Shown: positions 56,115-64,000 of the stretch, in pieces
Layout of the letters: every line of letters begins with the position of its first letter
Numbering within the stretch: the stretch's first letter is position 1
Assembly (NCBI RefSeq): GCF_023555055.1
Contig: NZ_JAMJPL010000004.1
Span: 186,001-250,000 of the forward strand
Source of the DNA: Marinobacter sp. ATCH36
GTDB lineage: Bacteria > Pseudomonadota > Gammaproteobacteria > Pseudomonadales > Oleiphilaceae
Direction of reading: 5' to 3'
Length of the DNA stretch: 64,000 nt
Notes under the pieces: generated by a model
The model's database searches: none
Seen by the model: the letters and a program-made list of their open reading frames with translations, nothing else
Told to the model about the DNA's origin: nothing
Position numbers and translations under genes: made by a program

Positions 56115-58124
56115 TCAGATATAACTGCTTTTTTCGCCGAACACTCGAAACCGCCAGGCTCGCCGAAGCGATCTTGAAAAACGCAGGAGGATACCAACCC
56201 TGGGTTCAGAGGTCGCCCGGGCTTGGCGGATTTCACGGATTACCGTTTCCACCGTTGTGTATTGGCCCGTCACCCGGCTGATGTAGGTGGGGTACAGAAT
56301 CAGTGCGCCCGCAACAAGTGCCTCTAGCGATAATGTCCGAGTGCGGCGTTCACAGGGATCGATATCGTCCGTCAGCCCCCAGCCACTGTAAAATGGTTGG
56401 CCATAGCAGATCACAGGCACGCCTCTCACAAGCGCCTCAAACCCGGCAAGGGAGGTCAACGTGTGCACCTCGTCCACCAATCCCAGCAGGTGCGCCATGT
56501 CCTGATCGACCACAACCTCATCGCACCAGTTCATGCTGTTATCTTCACCTTGCCCCTGCTTTCGCAAACCAGCCACCACATCAGGGTGGGGTTTATAGAT
56601 AACCCAGGCATCCGGATTGGCACTGCGAACGCGCTTGAGAAGCTCCAGATTGCTTTTCACGAGCGGCGAACCATAACGGATGGAAGCATCAGACTCCACC
56701 TGCCCCGGCACCACAATGACTCTCTGGTGACCCACCGGACGGGCCCAGTTTTTCAAGCCCAAGTTGTATTTTGTGGTACCGGATTGTGCCAGCGTTTCGA
56801 TAAGCGCCCTGGCCCGGGCGAGCAACGCCTCATCGAATTCTCCAGTCTGAAGAATCTGCTCCAGCCTGGAAGGCCGCGTGGCATCGTAGTACATTCCCAC
56901 ATCATCAAATACCCAGGATTGCGGCTGCACCAGATCCGCACCGAGACCAACCGAACGGATAAACCCGTCTTCAACCCGAACCACCGGTTCGCGAGATTCC
57001 GCCAGCCCCCAAACGACCCGAGTCGTCCCTTCGGGTGGCGGGCTATCCCGCTCATCCACCAACTCGCTGCCGGCCAAGAACCGTCTCAGGGCCTTGCGTT
57101 TCCAGAGCGAAACTCTTGGCGAATAGAGCTTTTCGGGAAACCGCTCTCGCTCAACCCGCTGAAAAGACAGCCAGCTCAGCACTCGTTCCGGCTGACAGAG
57201 TTCCGCTTTTTCCGGATCCACATACCACGGGTACTCCACAAGCGCTGCGTACACCAGCGCTTCCAGACGCACCGGCTTGCGGAAGCCCGGAGCAGGCAGA
57301 GCATCTTCGGTCAGCCCTCGCCCGGCGTAAAACGGCATCCCGAACACATGCACGGACTTACCCCAAAGCAAAGCTTCAAACCCCACCTGAGACGTTACGC
57401 AGAATACAGCGGAAGCTTGTTCAATCAATGAAGGCGCATGCACATTTTCACCAATCCAGGTTACACGCGGCGATTGGGCTTCGGAAGACTGGCTGAAGTA
57501 ACCCGATTTCCGGCCCGCAACCACATCCGGGTGGGTCTTAAGCAATACTCTATGGCCGGGGAATCGTTCCAGTGCCGCTTTCAGCATTGCCTCAAAACTG
57601 CTGGCATCGGCCTGGCCAAAACCAACAGAGGCATCGCCAGCGGTCTGGTCCACCACCAGCACGTAAGGCGCCAACTGCCCGTAGTGACGTTCCCGAGCAT
57701 GGTTGTACTTGGAAACCCGGCCCTCACGCCACAGTCGCATCAACAAACGGGCGCGGTCGGCCTGTTCCAGTGAAACAGGCTCCGCCAAAAGCCGGTCCAG
57801 GCGGCAGGGCCGGCTGGCGTCGTAGTAAATCCCCTCATCATCCCCGACCAGCGACAACGGCGGATGCTCCGCGCCCGGCTCTACAGAGCGAAGAAACCCA
57901 TCCTCCAGGCGAAACACGGGAAGGCCCAGTTTAGTGGCAGCGGCTTCGGCTTTTACTGCTGAAGGCTTTCGGCCCCAGGCCAAGACGGCACTGGCGGATC
58001 GTGATGAAACACCGGCGCGATAGCGCTTTACCGGCATACCTGTGAAGATTTCCAGGTTCGGAATCTTGTGGAGAGCCGGGGAGGTGGTCAGGTAGTGATT
58101 GTTATCTTGTTGCACGAAGCCCAC
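56115..58124 (-). CDS. kpsC: Capsule beta-Kdo transferase KpsC
   Basis: The 669-residue protein (E. coli KpsC ~675) has the two tandem halves of this dual glycosyltransferase: LEDGFLRSVEPGAEHPPLSL with GIYYDASRPCRLD in the first, and VEDGFIRSVGLGADLVQPQS with GMYYDATRPSRLE in the second. KpsC builds the poly-Kdo linker on phosphatidylglycerol that anchors ABC-transporter-dependent capsules. The partner KpsS and the kpsMTED exporter are not in the window. Confidence 0.9.
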   Translation of the reverse strand: MGFVQQDNNHYLTTSPALHKIPNLEIFTGMPVKRYRAGVSSRSASAVLAWGRKPSAVKAEAAATKLGLPVFRLEDGFLRSVEPGAEHPPLSLVGDDEGIYYDASRPCRLDRLLAEPVSLEQADRARLLMRLWREGRVSKYNHARERHYGQLAPYVLVVDQTAGDASVGFGQADASSFEAMLKAALERFPGHRVLLKTHPDVVAGRKSGYFSQSSEAQSPRVTWIGENVHAPSLIEQASAVFCVTSQVGFEALLWGKSVHVFGMPFYAGRGLTEDALPAPGFRKPVRLEALVYAALVEYPWYVDPEKAELCQPERVLSWLSFQRVERERFPEKLYSPRVSLWKRKALRRFLAGSELVDERDSPPPEGTTRVVWGLAESREPVVRVEDGFIRSVGLGADLVQPQSWVFDDVGMYYDATRPSRLEQILQTGEFDEALLARARALIETLAQSGTTKYNLGLKNWARPVGHQRVIVVPGQVESDASIRYGSPLVKSNLELLKRVRSANPDAWVIYKPHPDVVAGLRKQGQGEDNSMNWCDEVVVDQDMAHLLGLVDEVHTLTSLAGFEALVRGVPVICYGQPFYSGWGLTDDIDPCERRTRTLSLEALVAGALILYPTYISRVTGQYTTVETVIREIRQARATSEPRVGILLRFSRSLRRAWRFRVFGEKSSYI

Positions 58125-58148
58125 TGAAACACATTATTGAATGATTGC

Positions 58149-59060
58149 CTAGGCGTTGTCATAAAGCCCACCCCGAACCTCGGGCGAATCCAACAGCCTG
58201 AGAATTTCCCGGCTCCACGCCTCCGGGGACTCCATCGGGAGCATCACGCCGTTAAACCCATGCTGAACCAGGCGCTGGTAAACCGGCGTGTCTGCATACA
58301 CACCCACGGCGCCGGCAGCGGTTATATCAAAAAACTTGGTGGGCGCACGGGCAGCGTTGAACGGGGTATCCAGCAAGGGCGCCAGGCCAATGGTGCGCCC
58401 GGGGCGCTGAATAAAGGCTTTGTAGGCGGGCCAGCTCATGGGGTGAACCACGTGCACACCAGAAAGATGGGCAAAGCGATCCCGCACTTTCCTATCGCCT
58501 ATTACCTCAAAACATACATCGCTGCGGGCGGCCAGTACCCGCTCCACCACCGGCTCAAGCCACTCCAGTTCACCCCGGTGCGAGGCAGACCCGTGGTAGA
58601 AAATGATTTTCATGGCCGGGTCGGTAAACTCCGGGACCGCGCCGTGTGGGTTTCCTGGCTCCAGAACCGTTGGATGCCAACCGGAATACTTCTGCGCCAG
58701 CCAGGGCGATGACACCCATAGCTCCGCCCCAACGTTTTTCAACCACCGCCGATGACGCCACGCCAAGCGGAACAACTTGCGCTGATAATGCCACGGCATA
58801 CCCCGAAAGGCGCGAAAGTCGAACAAATCATCATCCATGAAGAACACCAACCTCGCGGGATGCTGTTGCTTTAACAAAGCTTTCCAGGCGGGGGGCACGT
58901 AACGTACGAACACCACAGTGGCGTTTGCCAGACTTTGCGCTTCCGGAACTTCATGGAAAGAAAAAAATCGGGCGCCTAAACCTTCTGCGCGCAGCAGCGG
59001 GGCAATAAAGAAATCCGTTGAGGGATTTTGGCTTTGCTGAACAACGTAAACCGGAGTCAC
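58149..59060 (-). CDS. GT-B-type glycosyltransferase
   Basis: The 303-residue protein has a C-terminal half like GT4 donor domains: IIFYHGSASHRGELEWLEPVVERVL, then ITAAGAVGVYADTPVYQRLVQHG and GVMLPMESPEAWSREIL. The N terminus (VYVVQQSQNPSTDFFI) is unusual, with FFMDDDLFDFR in the middle. It lies 24 bp ahead of kpsC in the same direction, so a role in capsule synthesis is likely. Donor unknown. The 4-bp overlap with the hipA3 end is probably incidental. Confidence 0.75.
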   Translation of the reverse strand: MTPVYVVQQSQNPSTDFFIAPLLRAEGLGARFFSFHEVPEAQSLANATVVFVRYVPPAWKALLKQQHPARLVFFMDDDLFDFRAFRGMPWHYQRKLFRLAWRHRRWLKNVGAELWVSSPWLAQKYSGWHPTVLEPGNPHGAVPEFTDPAMKIIFYHGSASHRGELEWLEPVVERVLAARSDVCFEVIGDRKVRDRFAHLSGVHVVHPMSWPAYKAFIQRPGRTIGLAPLLDTPFNAARAPTKFFDITAAGAVGVYADTPVYQRLVQHGFNGVMLPMESPEAWSREILRLLDSPEVRGGLYDNA

Positions 59061-60349
59061 CCGATATCCTGAATGTTTTGCTGGTATGTTTGATCAAGCT
59101 GCTGCTGTATCAACCGGGTGGTCTCTGCGCTTACGCCAAGTTCTGTGGCTACCGAGGAAAACCCGGCCAAGGCATCCAGCACGCGCTGCATTTCCTGGCG
59201 GGCCTGTGACCAATTGGCATAACCCGCTTCGGCCGCCAGTTTCTGCAGCGCTTTTGACGGAGGTTTTTTACCGAAACCTGCATACGCCGTGCTGTGTTCC
59301 GCAAAACGGCCGGGGCTGAAGGTCACATCGTAAAACGGCGCCGGACGCCAGTCGCCATCATCACCCTGCAGGAAAGCCCAGTTCTTGCTGTGATCATCCT
59401 GGTTCAAGGCGAACAAATTAAACACCGCCCGCAAAAACTGTAACTGCGAAGCCCTGGCACCACGGCATAACTGGCCGCTGGCCTTGATCAAATCTTCATA
59501 ATCCAGGCTCGGTGCGCGGAAATCCGCATCCAGCAAACCACAGGCGCTGTGCAAATGAACACAGCCCAGCACATCATCCGCGTGCCATACCCGGTCAAAC
59601 CGCTCAACCGCCAGCCACGCCCTGGCGCCAGATTCTTCCGGAGCCGCAAGCAACTGCCAGCGCGGTGGCTGCAAACCCGCTCGCTCTGCCAGCGCCAGGT
59701 AAACCGCCTCACACAATCCTTCTTCGTGCCCCAAAGGCAAGTTGGCCGAAGTAAACTTCACCAGCCAGGCTTCATCTCCTGCCACTGCACGGGTACGGCA
59801 AACATCGTACTCCCCTGCGGCAAAATACAACTGCGCCTTTGGCCGGGCACCTGCCGAGCTGCCTGCCGTAACCAGCTCCGCCAGTACATCCGTCGTTTGC
59901 CCATCAAACACGGCCTGCGCGTGGAGCCCCAACTCAGCCATGTCGAACAGCCTGGAATTTGCCGCAGGCGCAAAATCCGCCACCGGGGTATAACTCAGCG
60001 CACCACTCCCGCTGGCCCCCACAAACGCCAAGCGGTCCATCGGCGTCACCTGCGACGGCAAAACGCCCTGCTGGCGAAAAACCCGATCCATCAACAGCAA
60101 CCCCCAACCATCAGGCAGGGAATCGGCGAATACCCCGTGCAAACCGCCGTGCGGCTCTCGCGGTGCGAGCTGCACGCTCGCATCCCACTTCAGGGTGAAA
60201 GGAGAAAGCGGGCTGAATTGCGCCAGATAGCTCGCATCATACTGAAAAAACACACCCTCCCGGTTCTGCGCCAATCCACCAACCCGAGCTTGCTGACCAT
60301 TGCCGAATGTACGCCAAACGGTCAACTGTCGAACAGGCGCAAAACTCAC
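59057..60349 (-). CDS. hipA: HipA family kinase toxin (module 3)
   Basis: The 430-residue protein has the HipA N-terminal domain (FADSLPDGWGLLLMDRVF), the ATP loop SSAGARPKAQLY (~residue 166) and the catalytic NQDDHSKNWAFL with APFYDVTFSPG. It is a different subgroup from modules 1 and 2, with the GARPK-type loop. The start overlaps hipB3 by 4 bp. The target is unknown. Confidence 0.92.
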   Translation of the reverse strand: MSFAPVRQLTVWRTFGNGQQARVGGLAQNREGVFFQYDASYLAQFSPLSPFTLKWDASVQLAPREPHGGLHGVFADSLPDGWGLLLMDRVFRQQGVLPSQVTPMDRLAFVGASGSGALSYTPVADFAPAANSRLFDMAELGLHAQAVFDGQTTDVLAELVTAGSSAGARPKAQLYFAAGEYDVCRTRAVAGDEAWLVKFTSANLPLGHEEGLCEAVYLALAERAGLQPPRWQLLAAPEESGARAWLAVERFDRVWHADDVLGCVHLHSACGLLDADFRAPSLDYEDLIKASGQLCRGARASQLQFLRAVFNLFALNQDDHSKNWAFLQGDDGDWRPAPFYDVTFSPGRFAEHSTAYAGFGKKPPSKALQKLAAEAGYANWSQARQEMQRVLDALAGFSSVATELGVSAETTRLIQQQLDQTYQQNIQDIG

Positions 60350-60621
60350 TGGGCAAGAACCTCATCCAGAGTCTGCGGCAGCGGCTTCTGTTCGCGGCCC
60401 TGGGCCAGGCTTTGCACACGCTGAAGATCGTCCACACACTGCCACAGCAACAAAAATTGCCGCAATGAAATCTGCCCTGTCGTTTCAAATTTCTTGATCG
60501 TTGGCGCCGGCACCGTGCTGCGCTCTGCCAGCGCCGCCCTGGACCACTTCAGGACCTTCCGACGTTGTTGCACGTAACCTGCCAACGTAGTTTGAACATC
60601 CCGCCCCGACACAAGATTCAA
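60346..60621 (-). CDS. hipB: XRE antitoxin of HipA module 3
   Basis: The 91-residue protein has an XRE-like helix-turn-helix, RKVLKWSRAALAERSTVPAPTIKKFE (residues ~21-46), and a leucine-rich helix at the C terminus (FLLLWQCVDDLQRVQSL). It lies directly ahead of hipA3. Its promoter region carries three evenly spaced copies of a likely operator half-site. Confidence 0.82.
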   Translation of the reverse strand: MNLVSGRDVQTTLAGYVQQRRKVLKWSRAALAERSTVPAPTIKKFETTGQISLRQFLLLWQCVDDLQRVQSLAQGREQKPLPQTLDEVLAQ

Positions 60622-60635
60622 AATTAGACTCCCCC

Positions 60636-60686
60636 ATATCCAAAACAGGCATTATTATACCAAAATAGATACAAAGATATCCAAAA
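60636..60686 (-). promoter_or_regulatory. hipBA3 promoter with three phased operator repeats
   Basis: On the plus strand ATATCCAAAA (60636), TATACCAAAA (60656) and ATATCCAAAA (60677) are direct repeats 20-21 bp apart, about two helical turns. The middle copy overlaps an extended -10, TGGTATAAT on the minus strand (60654-60662). Confidence 0.7.
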
Positions 60687-60690
60687 AAAA

Positions 60691-60720
60691 GGCGGAACCC
60701 ACAGCATCTGCTTGTTCTCT
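60691..60720. repeat. 30-bp fragment identical to the inside of rfbC copy 2
   Basis: The 30 bases here are identical to 63329-63358, which encode part of the intact rfbC. They lie between the hipBA3 promoter and the fic stop codon and have no coding role here. Confidence 0.88.
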
Positions 60721-60727
60721 CCGCCGA

Positions 60728-62284
60728 CTACTGCACATCCGGCAGATCGGCGAAACCTTCAGCCACAGCCTGCTCTATTTCAGATGCAAGGCCAGCCTGC
60801 GCCAGCACCGGAAACTCCTTCATCAATTTGCCACTGACACGGCCATGCTGGCGTATTGCCCGGATCATGCGATCGATATGTTCATCGGGGCCTTCAACCC
60901 AATCCTTGATCGCCTCGCGTGTGCGGTACCAGGCCCTTTGAAAGGCGGCCTGATGGTGCATCTCGTGCTCCAGGGTATGGCCAATGATCGCGAACAAGTA
61001 TTCCGCTTGTTCGGTCAAGTCCGGATAGCGCCAGACAGACGCCGCCTCGTCATATGCATTAAAAGCAAAGTCCGATTCAATGCCATCTGCATACGCCACG
61101 CGTTCATGGGTAAAATCGACCGCATCGCGGTAAGCCGACATCAAAGGCCGAGAATAGCGCTCAAGAATTCGGTCATACTCAGCCCGTCTCACCGCCGATG
61201 ATGTTATCGCCGCTGAAATCGGCAAAATGAAGGGCTCGGGCACCACGCCGTCGCGGCGGAGGGTATCATTCACCAGAAAACGGGAGATTCGCCCATTGCC
61301 ATCCGCCAGCGGATGAATAAACACAAACCCGAAACTCGCCACGGCAGCACGCACCAATGCCTCCCCCGGTTCGGTTCGTGCCAGAAAACACTGCAACCCA
61401 TCCAGCATGCCTGGTAACCATTCCCAGTGCGGACACACATAATGCACAATCGCGCCGTAGTCGATCGAGTTACTCCCAACGAAAACCGGCGACTGGCGCA
61501 GGCCCGTCCGAATCGTAGTCGTCCCCAGGATAGCCGACTGAAACTCACTCAGGGCACGCTCATCGAGGGGAGAGTCCAGCCGGCCACAGTACTGCTCCAT
61601 GGCGGTGGCGAAACGGCGTATGCGGTCCTGGTGCTGCCCTTCGTGCTCTATCACAAAACTGGCACGGCTCTCTTTAATGGTCAGCCACACCGCGCTGCGA
61701 CGCACAATATCCGGGCCGAACTCGCCTTCCATCGCTGCAAGCCGGTCAGCGATTGCGTATTGGCGGGCTTCCGCCAACAACGGCGTGCGCCGAACGAGCG
61801 GGCAGAATTCAGGGGTCCCTGGCAGGTTGTCATTAATCCGCCAGCGGCGGTTGCGACGCACACCAGTGGCCGCCGTGACGTAAAGTTGGGGATCCAGAGC
61901 ATGACGATAGTTGCCGCCAACACCCTCCACTTTCAGGGTATTGCTCGTCAGCCACTCGTAGAGAAACCCGGCACGCCGGGCATACTGGCCGGTAGGTTCG
62001 GAGCGTATCCATTCAGCAAGCGCCTGTGCGGGCAGCGCTACAAACAACCGTGCCAGGAATTCCAGCACTACACCTTCGTGTTTCAAGGCGAACGTGAGAT
62101 GCGCACCCAGCGTACTTTGAGGACGCATCGCCTCTGTGTAATATTCCAGGCGGCGGCCGGCCTGGTCATAGGTTTGGCGCCTACGCCCAATACGGCTCTC
62201 CACCGGCAGCGGCTGGGTCGCCTGCACGTTATAGCGTGCCGCCAACCAGGCATAGCCGATTTCATCACCCGCTATCGTGCTCAA
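60728..62284 (-). CDS. Fic domain protein (AMPylase)
   Basis: The 518-residue protein carries the Fic active-site motif HPLADGNGRISRF (about residue 325), which matches HxFx(D/E)GNGRxxR with Leu for Phe. A possible inhibitory segment is TIKESRASFVIE (~residue 202), resembling the S/T-xxx-E-G-type helix of self-inhibited Fic proteins. The long N-terminal (DUF4172-like or wHTH-containing) regions are of unclear role. Fic enzymes transfer AMP to target proteins. It lies next to hipBA3 and parDE in a toxin-rich zone. Confidence 0.88.
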   Translation of the reverse strand: MSTIAGDEIGYAWLAARYNVQATQPLPVESRIGRRRQTYDQAGRRLEYYTEAMRPQSTLGAHLTFALKHEGVVLEFLARLFVALPAQALAEWIRSEPTGQYARRAGFLYEWLTSNTLKVEGVGGNYRHALDPQLYVTAATGVRRNRRWRINDNLPGTPEFCPLVRRTPLLAEARQYAIADRLAAMEGEFGPDIVRRSAVWLTIKESRASFVIEHEGQHQDRIRRFATAMEQYCGRLDSPLDERALSEFQSAILGTTTIRTGLRQSPVFVGSNSIDYGAIVHYVCPHWEWLPGMLDGLQCFLARTEPGEALVRAAVASFGFVFIHPLADGNGRISRFLVNDTLRRDGVVPEPFILPISAAITSSAVRRAEYDRILERYSRPLMSAYRDAVDFTHERVAYADGIESDFAFNAYDEAASVWRYPDLTEQAEYLFAIIGHTLEHEMHHQAAFQRAWYRTREAIKDWVEGPDEHIDRMIRAIRQHGRVSGKLMKEFPVLAQAGLASEIEQAVAEGFADLPDVQ

Positions 62285-62402
62285 AATGATTATCCTGCCA
62301 AAAAAACGATTAAAAATGCCGGCTATTTATAAAAAACAATTCTAGCAGGTGCTGGCAACATAATCCCAATGGATATCTGAACACCGCAAGCATGGAGTAG
62401 GC

Positions 62403-62450
62403 GAATTAATCAAAACCCGGCACGTAATAATCTGTGCACTGATACAGCGA
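62403..62450 (-). pseudogene. Short rfbC-like remnant
   Basis: On the minus strand the frame reads YQCTDYYVPGFD and stop. Intact RfbC has YKCTDYYAPG and ends DAPGFE, so this looks like the two segments fused by an internal deletion. Bases 62412-62443 align with 63251-63282 with several mismatches. It lies in the 256-bp gap between fic and parE, in which nothing else was recognised. Confidence 0.5.
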
Positions 62451-62540
62451 ATCAACCAGACGGGGAAGGTAGCGGGCCTAATGGCTGAAGCGCTGCCCAT
62501 CCCAGTGCATCATGCCCTCGCGGGCTGACCATGACTGAAT

Positions 62541-62828
62541 TCATAAAGCGGCCCCAACATCTTGATTACGCAAGATACGGACAATAAGAACTCCAGTTTG
62601 ATCAATCCTGTAGTAAATTGAATGACTCTGATAAACACTGAACCTGAATCCTGGCTTAATATGTTCAATGGCAGGATATAAATCAGGCTGCGCTGCGATC
62701 TGCTCAAAGCGCTTTTCCAAGCCATCGGCATAAGCATCCGCTTGCCTCAGACCAAAATTCAGTAAACCGAACAAATAGACAGATTCAAAATCCTCATCCG
62801 CTCTTTTACTGAGCCGGTAGTTTACCAT
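62541..62828 (-). CDS. parE: ParE/RelE superfamily toxin
   Basis: From the ATG at 62828 the 95-residue protein begins MVNYRLSKRADEDFESVYLFG, typical of ParE. It continues with YADGLEKRFEQIAAQPDLYP and SHSIYYRIDQTGVLIVRILRNQD, a complete family pattern. A longer frame from 62939 has no ParE-like N terminus. ParE toxins poison DNA gyrase. The gene overlaps its antitoxin by 23 bp. Confidence 0.92.
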   Translation of the reverse strand: MVNYRLSKRADEDFESVYLFGLLNFGLRQADAYADGLEKRFEQIAAQPDLYPAIEHIKPGFRFSVYQSHSIYYRIDQTGVLIVRILRNQDVGAAL

Positions 62829-63072
62829 CTGCTTCCAGCCTCTCCCTGGCCGCCTGGCGAATTTCCTGCGGGGTACGATTGCTGATACCACTTCGCTCAC
62901 CCTCCTCAAGAGCTGCCCGAAGTTGTTCAACCCCCGCATTACGAGCCTGATCCTGGCGGATCAAATCACGAAAATACTCGCTGTCGTTGGTGAATCCGCC
63001 ATTAGCAATACGAGACTTAACCCAGTCGCCTTGTTGGTCGGTCAGTGAAATTGTCTTGCGTATGGTCGCCAT
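62806..63072 (-). CDS. parD: ParD-type ribbon-helix-helix antitoxin
   Basis: The 88-residue protein begins MATIRKTISLTDQQGDWVKSRI, the ribbon-helix-helix of ParD/CopG antitoxins, with FTNDSEYFRDLIRQDQ as the second helix. The C-terminal acidic-basic tail (RTPQEIRQAARERLEADG) should bind ParE. The ATG at 63072 is chosen over one at 63090. It represses its own operon, probably through the palindrome upstream. Confidence 0.92.
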   Translation of the reverse strand: MATIRKTISLTDQQGDWVKSRIANGGFTNDSEYFRDLIRQDQARNAGVEQLRAALEEGERSGISNRTPQEIRQAARERLEADGKLPAQ

Positions 63073-63082
63073 ATCTTCACCA

Positions 63083-63114
63083 TGCATCAATGTTCATACG
63101 ATCGATGCAGAATA
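63083..63114 (-). promoter_or_regulatory. Putative parDE promoter/operator
   Basis: TGCATC and GATGCA (63083-63109) form an inverted repeat with a 15-bp centre, adjacent to a TATTCT -10-like box (63109-63114 on the minus strand), about 11 bp before the parD start. Confidence 0.45.
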
Positions 63115-63120
63115 GCACAA

Positions 63121-63666
63121 TTATTCAAAACCCGGCGCATCCCGAAACAATAACCCATTACCATCCTTCTCAGACACCCGTGGCGCCTCACCCTTCAGCG
63201 GCCAGTCAATCCCCAGATCCGGATCATCCCAGCGAATGGAATACTCATCCCCCGGCGCATAATAATCCGTGCACTTGTACTGAAACTCTGCCTCATCGCT
63301 GGTCACATAAAACGCATGAGCAAAACCGGGCGGAACCCACAGCATCTGCTTGTTCTCTTCGCTCAAAGTAGCACCTACCCACTGGCCAAAGGTGGGCGAG
63401 CTTTTGCGCAGATCCACCGCCACATCAAACACCTCACCACGGGTCACCCGAACCAGCTTGCCCTGGGGGTTTTCAAGCTGGTAGTGCAGGCCACGCAAAA
63501 TGCCCTTGGCGGACTTGCTGTGGTTATCCTGCACGAAAGTGTAGTTACCGCAGTGCTTTTCAAACTCGCTCTGGCGGAAGGTTTCGAGGAAGAAGCCACG
63601 CTCGTCCCCGAATACTTTGGGGGTCATCAACACAACATCGGGAATCTTCAGTGGTTGGTAGTCCAT
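63121..63666 (-). CDS. rfbC: dTDP-4-dehydrorhamnose 3,5-epimerase (intact copy)
   Basis: The 181-residue RmlC is complete: PDVVLMTPKVFGDERGFFLETF near the N terminus, LRGLHYQLENPQGKLVRV with the catalytic His (~residue 61), MLWVPPGFAHAFYV, and YKCTDYYAPGDEYSIRW with the catalytic Tyr. It epimerises C3 and C5 of the dTDP-4-keto sugar. Located 16 kb from the other rml genes and 20 bp after pgm, it can replace the amber-interrupted copy at 45709. Confidence 0.96.
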   Translation of the reverse strand: MDYQPLKIPDVVLMTPKVFGDERGFFLETFRQSEFEKHCGNYTFVQDNHSKSAKGILRGLHYQLENPQGKLVRVTRGEVFDVAVDLRKSSPTFGQWVGATLSEENKQMLWVPPGFAHAFYVTSDEAEFQYKCTDYYAPGDEYSIRWDDPDLGIDWPLKGEAPRVSEKDGNGLLFRDAPGFE

Positions 63667-63686
63667 TCGAATCTTCTCACCCTTGT

Positions 63687-64000
63687 TTACAATAAAGTTT
63701 CAGCCTGCTCAAAAATCTGAGCCAGGTGTTCCTCGTTCACAAAACTCTCGGCGTAGACCTTACACAATTTCTCCGTTCCGCTCGGTCTGGCTGCGAACCA
63801 ACCGTTTCTGGTCGTTACCTTAACGCCACCAATGGCTGCGCTATTGCCTGGCGCCGTCGTAAAGACTTCCATTACGCGATCGCCCGCCAACTCCGAAAAC
63901 GGCAAGTCTGCTGGTTTGAGTGTTTTCAGGCGCTGCTTTTGCGCCTCCGAGGCAGGAAAATCCTTGCGGCGATACACCGGGGCGCCGTATTTCTCGGTCA
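63687..64000 (-). CDS. pgm: Alpha-D-glucose phosphate-specific phosphoglucomutase, C-terminal part
   Basis: The last ~104 residues are visible; the gene starts beyond the window. TEKYGAPVYRRKDFPASEAQ, then GVKVTTRNGWFAARPSGTEKLCKVYAESF contains the phosphate-binding RPSGTE loop of the mutase C-terminal domain. Pgm interconverts glucose-6-phosphate and glucose-1-phosphate, the entry to dTDP-rhamnose and UDP-glucose. It precedes the intact rfbC by 20 bp in the same direction, probably one operon. Confidence 0.92.
   Translation of the reverse strand, partial: TEKYGAPVYRRKDFPASEAQKQRLKTLKPADLPFSELAGDRVMEVFTTAPGNSAAIGGVKVTTRNGWFAARPSGTEKLCKVYAESFVNEEHLAQIFEQAETLL

Noticed and set aside
56105..56236. 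N-terminal extension of the DHH gene
   Set aside because: It overlaps the 3' end of kpsC, whereas the ATG at 56104 begins directly with the family-conserved NGDADG region.
62829..62939. Longer start for parE
   Set aside because: The extra 37 residues are antitoxin DNA read in another frame; the ATG at 62828 gives the normal ParE N terminus.

Overview
The window looks like a chromosomal segment of a marine gammaproteobacterium close to Marinobacter. This is inferred from the polar-flagellum gene order fliC-flaG-fliD-fliS, an MvaT-type H-NS protein, sigma-28 promoters and abundant short palindromic intergenic repeats. No RNA genes, CRISPR arrays or full insertion sequences were recognised. Gene names rest on family resemblance read by eye; no database search was run.

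Layout. 1-6.4 kb holds housekeeping genes: an alkyltransferase-like protein (partial), AmpG, YajQ, a receiver/degenerate-GGDEF protein, an AraC regulator and ArgG. 6.5-16.2 kb is a flagellar-filament block: a periplasmic binding protein, fliS, fliD, flaG, a flagellin, then a second divergent flagellin and a TPR-methyltransferase gene that shares an unusual GG-N10-GC promoter with it. 16.2-22.8 kb holds a first hipBA module, sbcB, an exported protein, a CheY-CheC/PAS-GGDEF signalling pair and mvaT. 23-33.9 kb is an accessory zone with a UDP-sugar dehydrogenase, a beta-CASP nuclease, many toxin-antitoxin modules (relBE-like, a decayed hicAB, a second hipBA, tacAT, a mazEF-like pair), an SLC13 permease-cysC pair and a GxxExxY gene.

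33.9-50 kb is one leftward Wzx/Wzy-type polysaccharide operon preceded by an ops/JUMPstart element. It encodes Wzz, the dTDP-rhamnose enzymes (rfbC carries an in-frame amber codon), a flippase, a sulfotransferase, several glycosyltransferases, a polymerase, and a reductase/priming transferase/WbpM trio. 50.3-55 kb is cysD-cysN-cysC-SLC13, which makes PAPS and imports sulfate, and so could feed the sulfotransferase; its cysC-SLC13 half is duplicated at 29-31.5 kb on the far side of the polysaccharide operon. 55-59 kb holds a DHH phosphoesterase, KpsC and a glycosyltransferase. 59-63 kb is a second stress/toxin zone (third hipBA, fic, parDE), followed by an intact second rfbC and the end of pgm.

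The strongest non-genic signal is a set of palindromic repeats: a ~95 bp family (five copies plus a stem-to-stem deletion remnant), a GGGGTC(A/T)GACCCC family, and two 26-bp-stem elements. Several toxin-antitoxin modules are bracketed by direct copies of the same repeat, and the GGGGTC repeats enter coding sequences.
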